DNA of 64,000 nt from Aedes albopictus. Taxonomy: Eukaryota; Arthropoda; Insecta; Diptera; Culicidae. The stretch lies in NCBI RefSeq assembly GCF_035046485.1, contig NC_085137.1, positions 254,904,733 to 254,968,732 of the forward strand, given 5' to 3'. Of the stretch, positions 1-10,821 are shown piece by piece. Within the stretch, counting starts at the first letter, position 1; the number at the start of each line of letters is the position of its first letter. Position numbers and translations under genes: made by a program. Below the pieces are notes generated by a model. It was not told the DNA's origin, did not search any database, and saw nothing but the letters and a program-made list of their open reading frames with translations.

Positions 1-1
1 A

Positions 2-1861
2 CGCGTAATGAAGATTAAGGAGAATGGTCACGGAGTGCAGTTCTGGCACTGGGTTCCGTCGCAGCTCAACGTGGCGGATTTGGCAACGAAGTATTCGAAG
101 ATTGGCAGCATGCAGGAATGGCTGCGTGGCCCAGACTTCCTCTACCGGGATAGCTCTACCTGGCCGGTCGACGAATCGTTGGAAATGTCCTCCGAAGAGT
201 TCACGAGCTTCCACTCCGAAATAACCGTCAAAGATGTGACCGGACCGCTATGCTGTGCGGCGTTCAAAGAAAACTTGATCGATCTACCCGACATCGCCAG
301 GTTCTCGGATTTCAACCGGCTGATCAGGTCAACTGCGTACTACCTGAAAATGAGAAGACTGTTAGTTTTGCCGAAACGAGAAAAGCCTGATCGGTTGACG
401 ATCAATGTTCGTGACATGGATGAAGCAAGAAAAGAGTGGTACAGGAAAGTACAATCGGAGACCTTCGAATCCGAGCTGCGTAGCTTAAAGATGTCAGGCT
501 ACGTGAAAAGTAGCAGTCGTCTGAAAACATACTCCCCGTTTCTCCACGATGGAATCATTCGGATGCGAGGTCGTGTCCAAGATGACAGCAAGCCGTTCGA
601 GGTGAACAACCCGGTGATCCTTCCCGACGGCCATCCGTTCTGTACGCTGCTGATCCGGATGTATCACATTGCCAACGCACATCAAGGCCTGGAAACCGTC
701 ATCAACAACGTCAAGGAGCGCCACCGGATACTGAAGATCCGTTCGCAGGTGAAGAAGTACACGATGTCCTGTGTGAAGTGCCGAGAGCTGAGAGCGAAGC
801 CAACCGTTCCGCAGATGGGAATCCTGCCGCCGGCACGAACAACCCCGCACGTGTATCCGTTCACCTGTACTGGCATCGATTACTTCGGGCCGCTTTCTGT
901 AAAGGTCGGCCGGCGCGTGGAGAAAAGGTGGGTTGTGCTGTTTACCTGCATGACGTCGAGAGCAGTACACCTGGAAGTGGTGCCATCGCTCGATACGAAC
1001 AGCTGCCTAATGGCAATACGCTGTTTCATGTCTGTCCGTGGACTGCCGCAGTGCATCATGACCGACAACGGTACCAACTTCACCGGTGCCGACCAGGAAC
1101 TGAGGACGCTCGTAAAGTCACTGGACCAGCCGCAGATTGAGGAGTCGTTGAGCGTTAGAGGAGTACAGTGGAAGTTTATACCCCCCGGTGCTCCACATTT
1201 CGGGGGATGCTGGGAGCGATTAGTCCGCTCCGTCAAAACTGCACTTGGTGCAATGCTGCGAGACCGACACCCTACGGACTTGGTGCTCCGGACGGCATTG
1301 TGCGAGGCGATGAACACTGTCAACAATCGGCCGTTGACGCACGTTGCGGACGACCCCCTGGATCCTGAACCGTTAACACCGAACATGCTGCTACTCGGAC
1401 GGAACAACGTGATCCAGTTTGACCACGATTTTGACGAACGGGACCTGGACTGTCGTGCCGCCTACAAGCATTCCCAGATCTATGCGGATCGTTTCTGGCG
1501 CAAGTGGGTGGCCGCATATCGCCCGGAGCTCATCCGGAGTCGCAAATGGCCGGACAACAGGAGGTATCACGAGTACAAGGTTGGTGACATTGTGATGCTG
1601 GTGGACGAGACTCTACATCGTGGTAACTGGCCAAAGGGCGTGGTAGAGAAAACCTACCGTGGCCCGGACGGAAAAATAAGAACTGTTGAGATACGAACTG
1701 CGAAGTCACGGTACAAGCGACCCGTCAGCAAGGTTGTGTTGCTGCAACCCATCAGTTCGTCTTCTGGCCCGGAGAATGTTGCGAAAAAAAGTAGCCAAGC
1801 ATACATTTTTACTCGGGCACCGCAGGCGCCCGACGTCGAGCCAACCGTCGTTGCCACGTGA
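2..1861 (+). CDS. BEL/Pao retrotransposon polyprotein, C-terminal part (RNase H end, integrase, DUF5641)
   Basis: The frame is open from the window edge to a TGA at 1859-1861, so the true start lies outside the window. The first ~30 residues (NVADLATK) look like the end of the RNase H domain. An integrase zinc-binding segment follows with a CVKC pair near residue 257. The integrase core has the acidic triad in GIDYFGP (D291), MTDNGTNF (D353) and GGCWERL (E403), counted from the ATG at 8. The tail (VGDIVMLVDE, near residue 525) matches the DUF5641 region typical of Pao/BEL. The enzyme would insert reverse-transcribed copies of the element into chromosomes. There is no internal stop over more than 600 codons, so this copy is young or only recently inactive. 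Family placement is firm; lineage within BEL/Pao is not. Confidence 0.93.
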   Translation, partial: RVMKIKENGHGVQFWHWVPSQLNVADLATKYSKIGSMQEWLRGPDFLYRDSSTWPVDESLEMSSEEFTSFHSEITVKDVTGPLCCAAFKENLIDLPDIARFSDFNRLIRSTAYYLKMRRLLVLPKREKPDRLTINVRDMDEARKEWYRKVQSETFESELRSLKMSGYVKSSSRLKTYSPFLHDGIIRMRGRVQDDSKPFEVNNPVILPDGHPFCTLLIRMYHIANAHQGLETVINNVKERHRILKIRSQVKKYTMSCVKCRELRAKPTVPQMGILPPARTTPHVYPFTCTGIDYFGPLSVKVGRRVEKRWVVLFTCMTSRAVHLEVVPSLDTNSCLMAIRCFMSVRGLPQCIMTDNGTNFTGADQELRTLVKSLDQPQIEESLSVRGVQWKFIPPGAPHFGGCWERLVRSVKTALGAMLRDRHPTDLVLRTALCEAMNTVNNRPLTHVADDPLDPEPLTPNMLLLGRNNVIQFDHDFDERDLDCRAAYKHSQIYADRFWRKWVAAYRPELIRSRKWPDNRRYHEYKVGDIVMLVDETLHRGNWPKGVVEKTYRGPDGKIRTVEIRTAKSRYKRPVSKVVLLQPISSSSGPENVAKKSSQAYIFTRAPQAPDVEPTVVAT

Positions 1862-2822
1862 GCGGGCTGCCGTCGTTGCCGTAGCAACGACCCAGCCGCA
1901 ATCGCAGCAAGCGTGGGCTGAATTTGAATTTTTTGATCAGAAGTGAAAAAACTGTGACGCGACCTAGAAGTGAAATTTTCGCAACGCGTAGGAAACTAAA
2001 TTGAATTGTAAAACTCTTTGTTAAACTAGTTAATAATAGTAATAAATCAAATAACAGTAATATAAAGCGTGTTATTAGTGAATTGCGTGAAATACCAGTT
2101 TGAGAAGTAGGTTGAAGTGAACCCGGGTGAAGGTGATTAGCTGTGGACAAAATCATCCTACCTGCGTCTGCCCCCTGATTAGTGCACGTGTATTGGGAGC
2201 CTGTTGGAGCCGAATCTGGTGCTCCTCCCCCGCAACCACGTAACTACCCTGAAACAGAGCAGGTAAACCACTGTCCCGTGATTCGCTACCAGGAAGTAGC
2301 TTACATTTGGCCCTTCTCCCTCCAGGTAAACCACTGTCCCGTGATTCGCTACCAGGAAGTAGCTTACATTTGGCCCTTCTCCCTCCAGGTAAACCACTGT
2401 CCCGTGATTCGCTACCAGGAAGTAGCTTACATTTGGCCCTTCTCCCTCCAGGTAAACCACTGTCCCGTGATTCGCTACCAGGAAGTAGCTTACAGTCGCG
2501 CTTATCTTTTATTAGAGTCCTGCGGCGGTCGTACGCTCGCAGGCATACCGCCGCATGACAGTCGCAAGGCAAAACAAAAGAAAAAGTGTTCCCGCCAAAA
2601 ACAAAAGCACGTGGGTTTCGCGAAGTGGCAGATGTTTTTAAATGTATTTGTGACGAACGGCAAGAGTAGCTCAGTGGAATGAGTGTTCTTGCTGTCAAAT
2701 CCCATATAGTGGAATTATATACTTTTAAATCTGGTGACGCTGTTATGATTAGTGACTGTCGCGCTAATATCAGAAGCCAGAGGCAGATAATCGCTATATT
2801 CTGATTTTTCTTGAGAGGCATA
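1862..2822 (+). other. Region downstream of the BEL/Pao polyprotein, probable 3' UTR/LTR
   Basis: No protein gene is recognisable here. The first 300 bases are AT-rich and follow the polyprotein stop directly, as expected for 3' UTR and LTR. Because the matching 5' LTR is outside the window, LTR borders cannot be fixed. The tandem array at 2261-2495 lies in the middle. A tRNA-like A-box (tagctcagtgga) begins near 2667. Confidence 0.4.
2261..2495. repeat. Tandem repeat, 63-bp unit, about 3.7 copies
   Basis: Units start at 2261, 2324, 2387 and 2450. They begin with aggtaaaccactgtcccg and end with cccttctccctcc. The copies are essentially identical, so the array is recent or homogenised. 63 is a multiple of three, so long open frames on both strands repeat a 21-residue peptide; I regard these frames as by-products. 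The last unit stops after ttaca and runs into unrelated sequence. Confidence 0.95.
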
Positions 2823-2974
2823 ATACCTAGACCGAATATGAAATAAAGAAACATGATTCTTCAAGTAGTGACGGTGCAGTGGAATGAAAAGGTTCCTGTA
2901 GTCAGCCGATTCATATTTGAATATCAATTGATTGCTTCGGTATCACAACACTCCAGCTCGAAACGCCAAGCAAG
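2823..2974. repeat. Left copy of a 152-bp direct repeat flanking the LOA element
   Basis: From atacctag at 2823 to gccaagcaag at 2974 the sequence repeats at 9133-9284 with two visible mismatches (tatcacaac/tatctcaac and ctccag/cgccag). Sequences outside the pair differ. The two copies abut the 5' and 3' ends of the non-LTR element, as a target-site duplication would. Confidence 0.9.
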
Positions 2975-3699
2975 TCGGCTGTTCGAGCCCGTATGAAGTT
3001 GATCATCAATATTAACTTCTTTTCTCGATCAGCCTAGATAGCTGTGTAGTGTCGGTAGCGATTGTCTCAATTGGCTAAGAATAACACTACGGACCGCCTG
3101 TTCCGGTGGTAAGAATCCACCAACAGGTGACTCCTAATTCATGGTGTGATGCGGCTTTATGCTTACCGTACCTAGGAATGAATGGCGGGGGGGGGGGGGT
3201 CTTATAAAAACCTAACCGCTAACGGAGCCTGTGGAGTACCAGGGCGCCCTCCACAGTATGTAGCCCTTACTGCGCTAACCGGAGCAATGGTGCAGTGGAC
3301 CTTGTGTTTCTCCGAGACAATCAGCTGCCCTTCTTTAGTCTCACTTGAGGCTAAATAAGGGCGGGATTATGAAGATGTTGCTAATTAGTTTAAACTTTCA
3401 CTTATATGGTTTCGCATTATGCGATTTACACAGTGCATTCTGTGTATCCTCGCCTTTGGCGTTTTCCAATCGATACCGATTTATAGTTGCTACACTCATC
3501 TCTGAACTAACCACCAGAGATGTATGTGCTATCACAATTGATGTATCTGTTGGAAACCTCAACAGGAAATACGTCTATTGTTCTGTGTATTTACCGCATG
3601 ATGAACCATCCCCTACGGATGCTTTCAAACAAATCATCGCATACTGTACTTCAAAAGGCCTTCCGCTAATTGTTGGCAGTGATGCTAATGCTCACCATA

Positions 3700-4682
3700 T
3701 AGGGTATCGGGATGCTTCGTTGGCATAGCCCCCTCGTTCGGCCTATCTCAATGTAAACCAAAAACTCAAACAAACACGCATAACTGGATATCGGAAAAGC
3801 TATGCGCCAAACAACTGTAACATTTCGTTTCAATTTTAGCACTTTGGAGCATTGAAATTGAATGAAAATGCCACTTTGTTTAACTTTTGTAGACGCCATG
3901 ATTCTTCGGCTTAGTGGGTAGTCTATACACATGATCATAAATGGCATGATTCTGGAACATTTCGAATTGACTTTTCAATAACTGAACATTTGATGCGACG
4001 GTTAAAGACGCTATTTTGAACTTGTGTATTTGTTTTCAACGAATAATAACTATTTTACAAATTGAATGTGGGCCGAATATTGAGGACATTTTTTTCACTA
4101 TGTACCCAAATCTTGGCCCATCAGTAAAGTGACGTCAAAAACAACGATAAAAAGGCGTCAACAACATTTCTTGCGTAAGAACCAGAAAGAACGAACAGGA
4201 AGAAAGCTTTTGTGTACGGTGACTGTAAAAATATAACACAATAATAGGTTTGCGTTGTTTTCGTTACTAGATTAAGAAAGAACTTTAGTTAAAGTGATTT
4301 ATTTATAGTTTTTTGAAAATTTGGCTCCGAAAATGTTATTTAAAAGTAAGATTGGTGAACAAACAGAGATAATACTTCAGCAGAAATATTGGAAAAATAA
4401 GATAATAAGTGGTTCTAGTGCATGGAAAGCAATAGGCCAACGTTGTATCCACTAATAGGCCAATTTTTGTACCATAGACCAACGTTGCATACCATCGCAT
4501 CGAATCTTTTCAGCTTAATTAAGTAAATTCTTGAATATTTACGTAAGTTTACTTCCAATTGGAGAAACATGCATTGCCTAGAGTGTGTAATAGAGTCAAC
4601 ATATTATTTCTAGTGCTATTAATTCATGAGTTATGGTCAAAATTGTCAAGGCGGCTTGCAAATTAGGCCAAGGAATGGTACA
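3700..4682. mobile_element. 983-bp unclassified insertion in the LOA endonuclease
   Basis: The endonuclease reading frame stops at CAT-A (3696-3699) and resumes with CAT-ACC at 4683-4688 in the same frame. CATA is present on both sides, consistent with a 4-bp target duplication. The insert has no recognisable ORF, no clear terminal inverted repeats and no tail. It contains two similar blocks with ggccaacgttg/gaccaacgttg near 4436 and 4477. Class unknown. Confidence 0.75.
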
Positions 4683-6998
4683 CATACCCTAATCTGGGGC
4701 AGCTCAGACATTAACTTGAGAGGCTCCAGTTTGATGGAGTACTTAAGTAGTACAGATCTTGCATTACTTAACATAGGCAACCGCCCAACCTTCATGGTAT
4801 CTGCTAGAGAGGAAGTGTTAGATATAACGCTTTACTCTAGCAGAATTAGTCACGAGCTGACCAATTGGCATGTGTCAGATGAAGAATCTTTATCTGATCA
4901 TCGCTATATCTTTTTTGAACATTTAAATGTTACTTCGCAAACATTGCGTTTCAGGAGTCCTCGGTCAACAAACTGGGATCTTTATACTGATTTGGTTGCA
5001 GCCAAATTTCATGGATATTCACCATCCATTGACACTCCAAGTGATTTAGATGATGCCGTTGATACTACAACGACCTTCATCATGGAAGCTTTTGAAGAAG
5101 CATGCCCTCTACGGTCTGTGAAGATCACAAGAGGAACCCCTTGGTGGAACTCTGATTTGGCGAAACTCAGGAAACAATGTAGAAAGAGTTGGAACAGACG
5201 ACGTTCGGCTGGTTCGGAGGCTTTCGGGTCGGCTCGCAAGGCCTACAGGAAAGCTCTCCGGTCTGCTGAACGATCCGGCTGGAAAAACCTTTGTACAAAT
5301 GTTTCCAGCTTGAGTGGAGTCAGTCGGTTAAACAAAATCCTTGCGAAATCTAAGGATTTCCGGGTGAACGAACTTCGTTTGCCAAATGGCGATCTGACTT
5401 CCTCTGATGAGGAAGTTTTGGAATGCTTATTCAGCACACACTTCCCTGGATGTGTGGATATTACATCTTCGGATGATCCTGATGTCTTTTCTTGTAGTTA
5501 TGATTCTTTAGCTTCGGCTCGGAGTATTGTAACTATAGAATCGATTGAGTGGGCTCTTAATAGCTTTGCTCCTTTCAAATCTCCTGGAGCAGATGGGATT
5601 TATCCTATTTAGCTTCAGAAGGGATTTGATTATTTCAAACATGTATTGAAAAAAACAACTTGTTTGCAGTTTTGCTACAGGGTATATTCCCAAATCCTGG
5701 AGGGATATTACTGTAAAGTTTATTCCGAAAGTGGGTCGTGCGTCGTATGAAGAAGCAAAGAGTTTCAGACCTATCAGTTTGACCTCTTTTCTTCTGAAAT
5801 GCTTAGAACGCATTGTGGATCATCACATCCGTGATGTTCATCTGGCCAACGTGCCTCTTCATGTGAACCAACATGCCTACCAATCTGGTAAGTCCACTGT
5901 GACTCTTCTACACAAGGTTGTTTACGATATCGAGAAAGCATTCGCTCAAAAGCAATCTTGTTTGGGTGTTTTCTTAGATATCGAGGGTGCCTTTGACAAC
6001 GTGCCTTTCGATGCCATATTGGAAGCCGCACGGAGTCATGGTATATCTCCAATGATTTCCAATTGGATTCACCAAATGCTCAAAAACCGATATCTCTTCT
6101 CGACATTGCGTCTAGCAGGGATTAGGAAATTTAGTGTTTGTGGATGCCCCCAAGGGGGAGTCTTATCACCGCTTTTGTGGAATCTCGTAGCAGATACGCT
6201 ATTGAGGCAACTCAATAATAGCGGTTTTCCTACTTATGGTTTTGCCGACGACTACCTAACATTGTTAGTTGGTATGTGCATCAGCACCCTTTTCGACCTG
6301 ATGCAAAACGCCCTTCAGGTAGTTAAGGGTTGGTGTCGCCAATATGGCCTTTCGGTTAATCCGAGTAAAACATCTATTGTTCTTTTCACGGAAAGGCAAA
6401 ACCGTAATGGCGTTCGACCTTTGCGTCTTTTTGATTCTGAAATCGATGTGACTGAACAGGTAAAGTACGTTGGAGTCATTCTTGATTCCAAACTTTCCTG
6501 GACACCTCACATTGAGTTCAGAATCAAGAAAGCTTGTATGGCCTTCGGGCAATGCCGGCGTACTTTTGGTACAACTTGGGGTCTAAAACCCAAATATATC
6601 AAATGGATTTACACAACTGTGGTTCGGCCAATATTGGCTTATGGATGTCTTGTGTGGTGGCAAAAGGGTGAAGTGAGAACGGTCCAATCAAAATTAGGCC
6701 ATCTCCAAAGGATGTGCTTAATGGCGATGTCTGGAGCGTTCTCTTCAATTCCTACGGCAGCGCTAGAAGTTCTCTTTGACGTTGCCCCACTACACATTCA
6801 TCTCAAACAAGAAGCCCTTTCTTGCACTTACCGGTTACGGGTACTCGGTCTACTAGAGGAAACTCCTGTGAACCGCACATCAACACACACCTCGTTGTTT
6901 CCACTTTTGGTGAATTGGGACAAAATCGTCCTTGCTCCAAGTGATCTTACAATTGCTTGTAATTTTCCATATCGGACATTCTCCACGAAATTGGATTT

Positions 6999-7271
6999 TT
7001 AAATTAAGAAAAATTCAATGATTTTTTATTTTTAAACAAAAGAGCACCTTTTTCTGAGCCGCTCTGATTTTTTTCAGATTTTTAAAACTTTATTTTGGTA
7101 TCTAAAATCAATTTCAAAGAGATTTTTTGAAATCACATTTTGACAGCTGGGCAACTGCTTGACAGCTCCGCTCAGTACAAAATGCGACGAGGGGTGATTC
7201 GACAAATCGCTCCCATACAAATTTCAAATTGATTTTTAAATAGGTTCCCGGGCACCAAAATTGAAGAAAAT
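6999..7271. mobile_element. 273-bp non-coding insertion with 8-bp duplication
   Basis: TTGGATTT occurs at 6991-6998 and again at 7272-7279. Removing one copy plus the insert rejoins the polymerase C-terminal region. An 8-bp duplication is usual for hAT-type elements, but I see no convincing terminal inverted repeat, so the class is open. No ORF. Confidence 0.65.
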
Positions 7272-7586
7272 TTGGATTTCGGCTCAGTTTGGCATGCAGA
7301 TTCAGAATATGGAATTATCTCAACACCACTAAAGAAGCCAATTCCCTTCCCGGGAAGAGTGGACATCTGGTTATCTGGAAAGAAGTATTTCAGACGGCAT
7401 CGTATGTTACACTGACGGCTCCCTTCTCGAAGGTCGAGCAGGTGCTGGTGTTTATTCTCGTGAGCTAAGGCTGTATCAGTCTTATTCACTTGGTAGACAC
7501 TGCACCGTTTTTCAGGCCGAAATCTTTGCTCTTATGTGCGGAGTGCAATCAGCACTTCAGCAGCACGTAATGGGCAAAGTAATATA

Positions 7587-8212
7587 CCGTCAAGGCACCA
7601 TTCACAGTGGATCTAAGACGATTCGGGGCAAATAAGGGCTGTCATTTGACACTAGTCTTATAAACATTGTTGGTGCCGCTTTTAATTGCCTTCATTATAG
7701 GTTAAAATTAAAACGATTGTTCAAATTTTCGATTTTTTCTAGATATATGGGACAATATGGGGCACGGTGAATGGAGACCATTGATTTTTAGGGTATCCAT
7801 TCACCGTGCCTTTTTGTTTCAATTAAAAAGTACGAGTAATCGTACTTTCTTGTTAAACTTACTTCGGTAATGCAAAATACATACCTAATATGTGAATTTA
7901 ATTGCTTCTTGGTGGAATAAAAACGTTACTACATTTAGTTTATCGCTTAAATCACCTTAGCACAGTTTTCGTTTTTTCACTATGAATGAAGTGAACGAGC
8001 AGAAACCCGCTTCATTTAAACACACTTTAGTGTCAAAATGATACTTTTAAATGTTTCTAATGAGCGTTTTGACATGGTAACAATACATTAGTGTTGTATT
8101 GTTGAAATTTAAGGGAAATTGTCATATCATTCAATCATAATATGGAAATAATGAAAAAATATTCGAAGGCACACGGTGAATGGAGCCCCCACGGTGAATG
8201 GCGCCTTGACGG
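7587..8212. mobile_element. 626-bp MITE with CCGTCAAGGC termini and TA duplication
   Basis: The ends are inverted repeats (ccgtcaaggcaccattcac at left; gtgaatggcgccttgacgg at right). TA is present on both sides (7585-7586, 8213-8214), as in Tc1/mariner-type elements. Excising the insert restores VIYFCSDS of the LOA RNase H in frame. The motif cacggtgaatgg is repeated inside (near 7767, inverted near 7797, and near 8173), which gives an internal hairpin. Non-coding. Confidence 0.88.
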
Positions 8213-9132
8213 TACTTCTGTTCAGATAGCCAGGCTGCTATTAAAGCACTTGCTTCGGCCAACTCTAGGTCGAAGATAGTTATCGCTTGTCGAACTCAAA
8301 TCGAGGAGCTGAATTCAGCAAACGCTGTTCACCTTCTATGGGTACCTGGTCATTCTTCCATCGCTGGAAATGAATTGGCTGATGAGCTAGCTCGCTCTGG
8401 AGCATCACATGACTTCATTGGCCCTGAACCAGCTATTCCGATATCGAAGTGTTGGATTAAGCTTCAGATTCACACCTGGGCTGTCACTCAACACAGACAA
8501 TATTGGAATAGTTTGGAGTCATGTCGTCAAACCAAATTGTATAGTGCTGAGCCATCTCTACGGGTGGCGAAGTATCTAACTAATCTGTCTAAGCAGAATT
8601 GCAGCATGCTGGTCAAAGCATTGACTGGCCACTGCCGACTCAGCTATCACATGGCGAATATTCAGCAAGCTGATTCATTTGCCTGTGATAGCTGTGAATC
8701 CGATTATGGAACTTCGTATCATTTGATATGTAACTGTCCAGTTTTCGCGCAACTGCGTTTCCGAGTATTCGGTAAACACTTATTAAGTGAAACTGACTTC
8801 AGAAACCTGAATCTTCAGGATATTCTGTTGTTCTTAACCCGCTGTGGTAAAGGGCTATAGGCTCTCTTTCGCTTTATGCGTAATTACAGTGCCCTTTTTA
8901 GGGCGCTGTTTGAACCCATTGTGGTACGCTTGTGCGTTAGTACCCTCTTCCAGGGTATTCTTCCTATTTCCCTACCTGTCCCCATCCCTATCCAAATCCT
9001 TTTTCCTTCCTTTTCCCTCAGGTAGATGATGAAATAGGCTGTTATTTTGGCGATGGCACAAATGTCCCAAATGGAGGATAACGTGCCTCTGGAGCCGGCC
9101 TTCTGATACCTGATACCGTTCATCGTTGCTAT

Positions 9133-9284
9133 ATACCTAGACCGAATATGAAATAAAGAAACATGATTCTTCAAGTAGTGACGGTGCAGTGGAATGAAAA
9201 GGTTCCTGTAGTCAGCCGATTCATATTTGAATATCAATTGATTGCTTCGGTATCTCAACACGCCAGCTCGAAACGCCAAGCAAG
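9133..9284. repeat. Right copy of the 152-bp direct repeat
   Basis: Matches 2823-2974 at all but two positions. It starts right after the LOA 3' tail and a short non-matching stretch (gttcatcgttgct). The sequence beyond 9284 (cacaccagg) is unrelated to the LOA element and is the presumed original flank. Confidence 0.9.
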
Positions 9285-9291
9285 CACACCA

Positions 9292-10462
9292 GGGGCCTGT
9301 AGCATAATGAAAATTTTACTAATAATATTAGTCTTGGAGCTTGTAATTTATAATTTTCTGTTGCATAAAAATACTACAAGTACAAGTTACAAGTCCAATA
9401 CTACAAGTCGGTTGGACTAATATTATAAGTAGAATTTACAAGTGTATGTTGCATAAACAAACTACAAGTATAAAATATTAGCTATGACTTGTACTTTTGA
9501 TTACAAGTCTCAAAGGTCTTGTAAAATAATTTACAAGTTAGATTTAAAGTATTGCAGAAGTCATATTTAGTTTTGAATATTTCGATTTACCATTTTGATG
9601 AACTCAAAAGATATTATTTATCTAACATGTCAACCTTAATTCCAGTTTTCGACGATTAGATTTGGCAGTATGTATTCGAAACTCATTGAAGAGAAAATTG
9701 CGTTGATGTACACTTTGTATCCAAAATATAATTTCTGCTGAGTCTCTCAAGTTCTCCAAAGTTTCTACTATACCCATCTTTGATTGGAGGTTCTTGGTAA
9801 AGTTATGTATTATGGTCACTTCATAAGCACAAGTAAAGTTGCAGATGCGAAATAAATTTGAATCAATTGCTTGTATTGCGCATCATTAAGCTAATCAAAA
9901 GCTACAATATACATACACTAACTCGAATCGACATATAAAAGTAGGTAAAAGCTCAATTTTTGCATCCCAGATCACTTCGGATTTTACCAAGAAGCATAAT
10001 ACATGTTGCTAAATCTTTATACATTGTTTTTCAACCAGTACTATTAAATCTTTGGGACATTTTACTAAAAATCTAGGTACTTGCAGTGCCATACTTTGTA
10101 AAAAAATATTTCGTCGAAGCGGCCGAAAATTATTTAAACAGCACATGCTTTTCTTCATCTATCGTATAAAGAATGCAAAACTTCGGAATAAATGAAGTTA
10201 TTTCCGGCTGTTACGCGGAAAATGCAGAATATAAACAAACATCAACTGCCATTTCAAATTAATAGTGAACTGTCGGATGAATTTTGACAGGTAAATGAAC
10301 CAAAACAACTTGTATTTTCATGGTCACTAATATTACAAGTGCTAATAATATTAGTGGAAAATTGAGACTTTATGCAACACAAATTATTAGCACTTGTAAT
10401 ATTAGTACTTGTAACTTGTAACTTGTAGCTAATATTATTAGCCTGATTATGCTACAGGGCCC
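9292..10462. mobile_element. ACAAGT-rich inverted-repeat element, copy A
   Basis: It begins ggggcctgtagcataat and ends attatgctacagggccc. Subterminal sequence is packed with acaagt/acttgt and taatatta motifs in both orientations. The interior is AT-rich and non-coding. A short open frame on the minus strand (9819-9622) recurs with changes in copy B and I do not regard it as a gene. Confidence 0.8.
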
Positions 10463-10821
10463 AGATCGATGTTTCATCTTTCTTTTCTTCTTCTTTTCTT
10501 CATCTATCGTATAAAGAATGCAAAACTTCGGAATAAATGAAGTTATTTCCGGCTGTTACGCGGAAAATGCAGAATATAAACAAACATCAACTGCCATTTC
10601 AAATTAATAGTGAACTGTCGGATGAATTTTGACAGGTAAATGAACCAAAACAACTTGTATTTTCATGGTCACTAATATTACAAGTGCTAATAATATTAGT
10701 GGAAAATTGAGACTTTATGCAACACAAATTATTAGCACTTGTAATATTAGTACTTGTAACTTGTAACTTGTAGCTAATATTATTAGCCTGATTATGCTAC
10801 AGGGCCCAGATCGATGTTTCA
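10463..10821. repeat. Partial tandem duplication of copy A's right end
   Basis: About 10495-10821 repeats about 10150-10478, from ttcttcatctatcgtataaag through the terminus and its flank gcccagatcgatgtttca. The flank is included, so this is a segmental duplication and not a new insertion. A run of ttc/ttctt lies at the junction (10480-10500). Confidence 0.8.

Larger units (their letters stand above)
3468..8860 (+). pseudogene. LOA ORF2: endonuclease - reverse transcriptase - RNase H, broken
   Basis: Endonuclease: residues up to SDANAHH at 3698, then, after an insertion, the in-frame continuation HTLIWGSSD from 4683 and SLSDHRY near 4893. Reverse transcriptase: FLDIEGAFDN (about 5970), GCPQGGVLSP (about 6144) and the catalytic FADDY at 6241. 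RNase H: acidic positions in CYTDGS (about 7408), FQAEIFAL (about 7515), CSDSQ (just after the insertion, about 8220) and ELADELA (about 8370), followed by a Cys/His-rich C-terminus. Breaks: a TAG at 5610-5612, a frameshift in the A-run near 5650, another near 7345, and the three insertions. The product would have nicked chromosomal DNA and copied the element RNA there. This copy cannot make an active protein. Confidence 0.9.
2975..9132 (+). mobile_element. LOA-clade (Lian-like) non-LTR retrotransposon, defective, with three nested insertions
   Basis: The 5' end (tcggctgttcgagcccg, 2975) begins a UTR that recurs in inverted form at 21175-21413. The body encodes endonuclease, reverse transcriptase and RNase H in that order. 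The 3' UTR (8861-9132) ends in a simple-repeat tail of tgatacc units; the same UTR and tail recur at 52190-52370. ORF1 and the N-terminal endonuclease are missing: the endonuclease homology begins abruptly near 3468, only about 500 bases after the 5' end, so there is an internal deletion. The body is cut by insertions at 3700-4682, 6999-7271 and 7587-8212. The combination of R1/LOA-like reverse transcriptase with C-terminal RNase H points to LOA; the exact family is not certain. Confidence 0.85.

Noticed and set aside
2179..2854. Repetitive 21-residue protein encoded by the 63-bp array
   Set aside because: Open on both strands and in several frames only because the period is a multiple of three; no start context or domain.
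3186..3199. Run of G as a G-quadruplex or functional site
   Set aside because: A plain homopolymer, as also at 41344; length is unreliable in assemblies and nothing around it supports a function.
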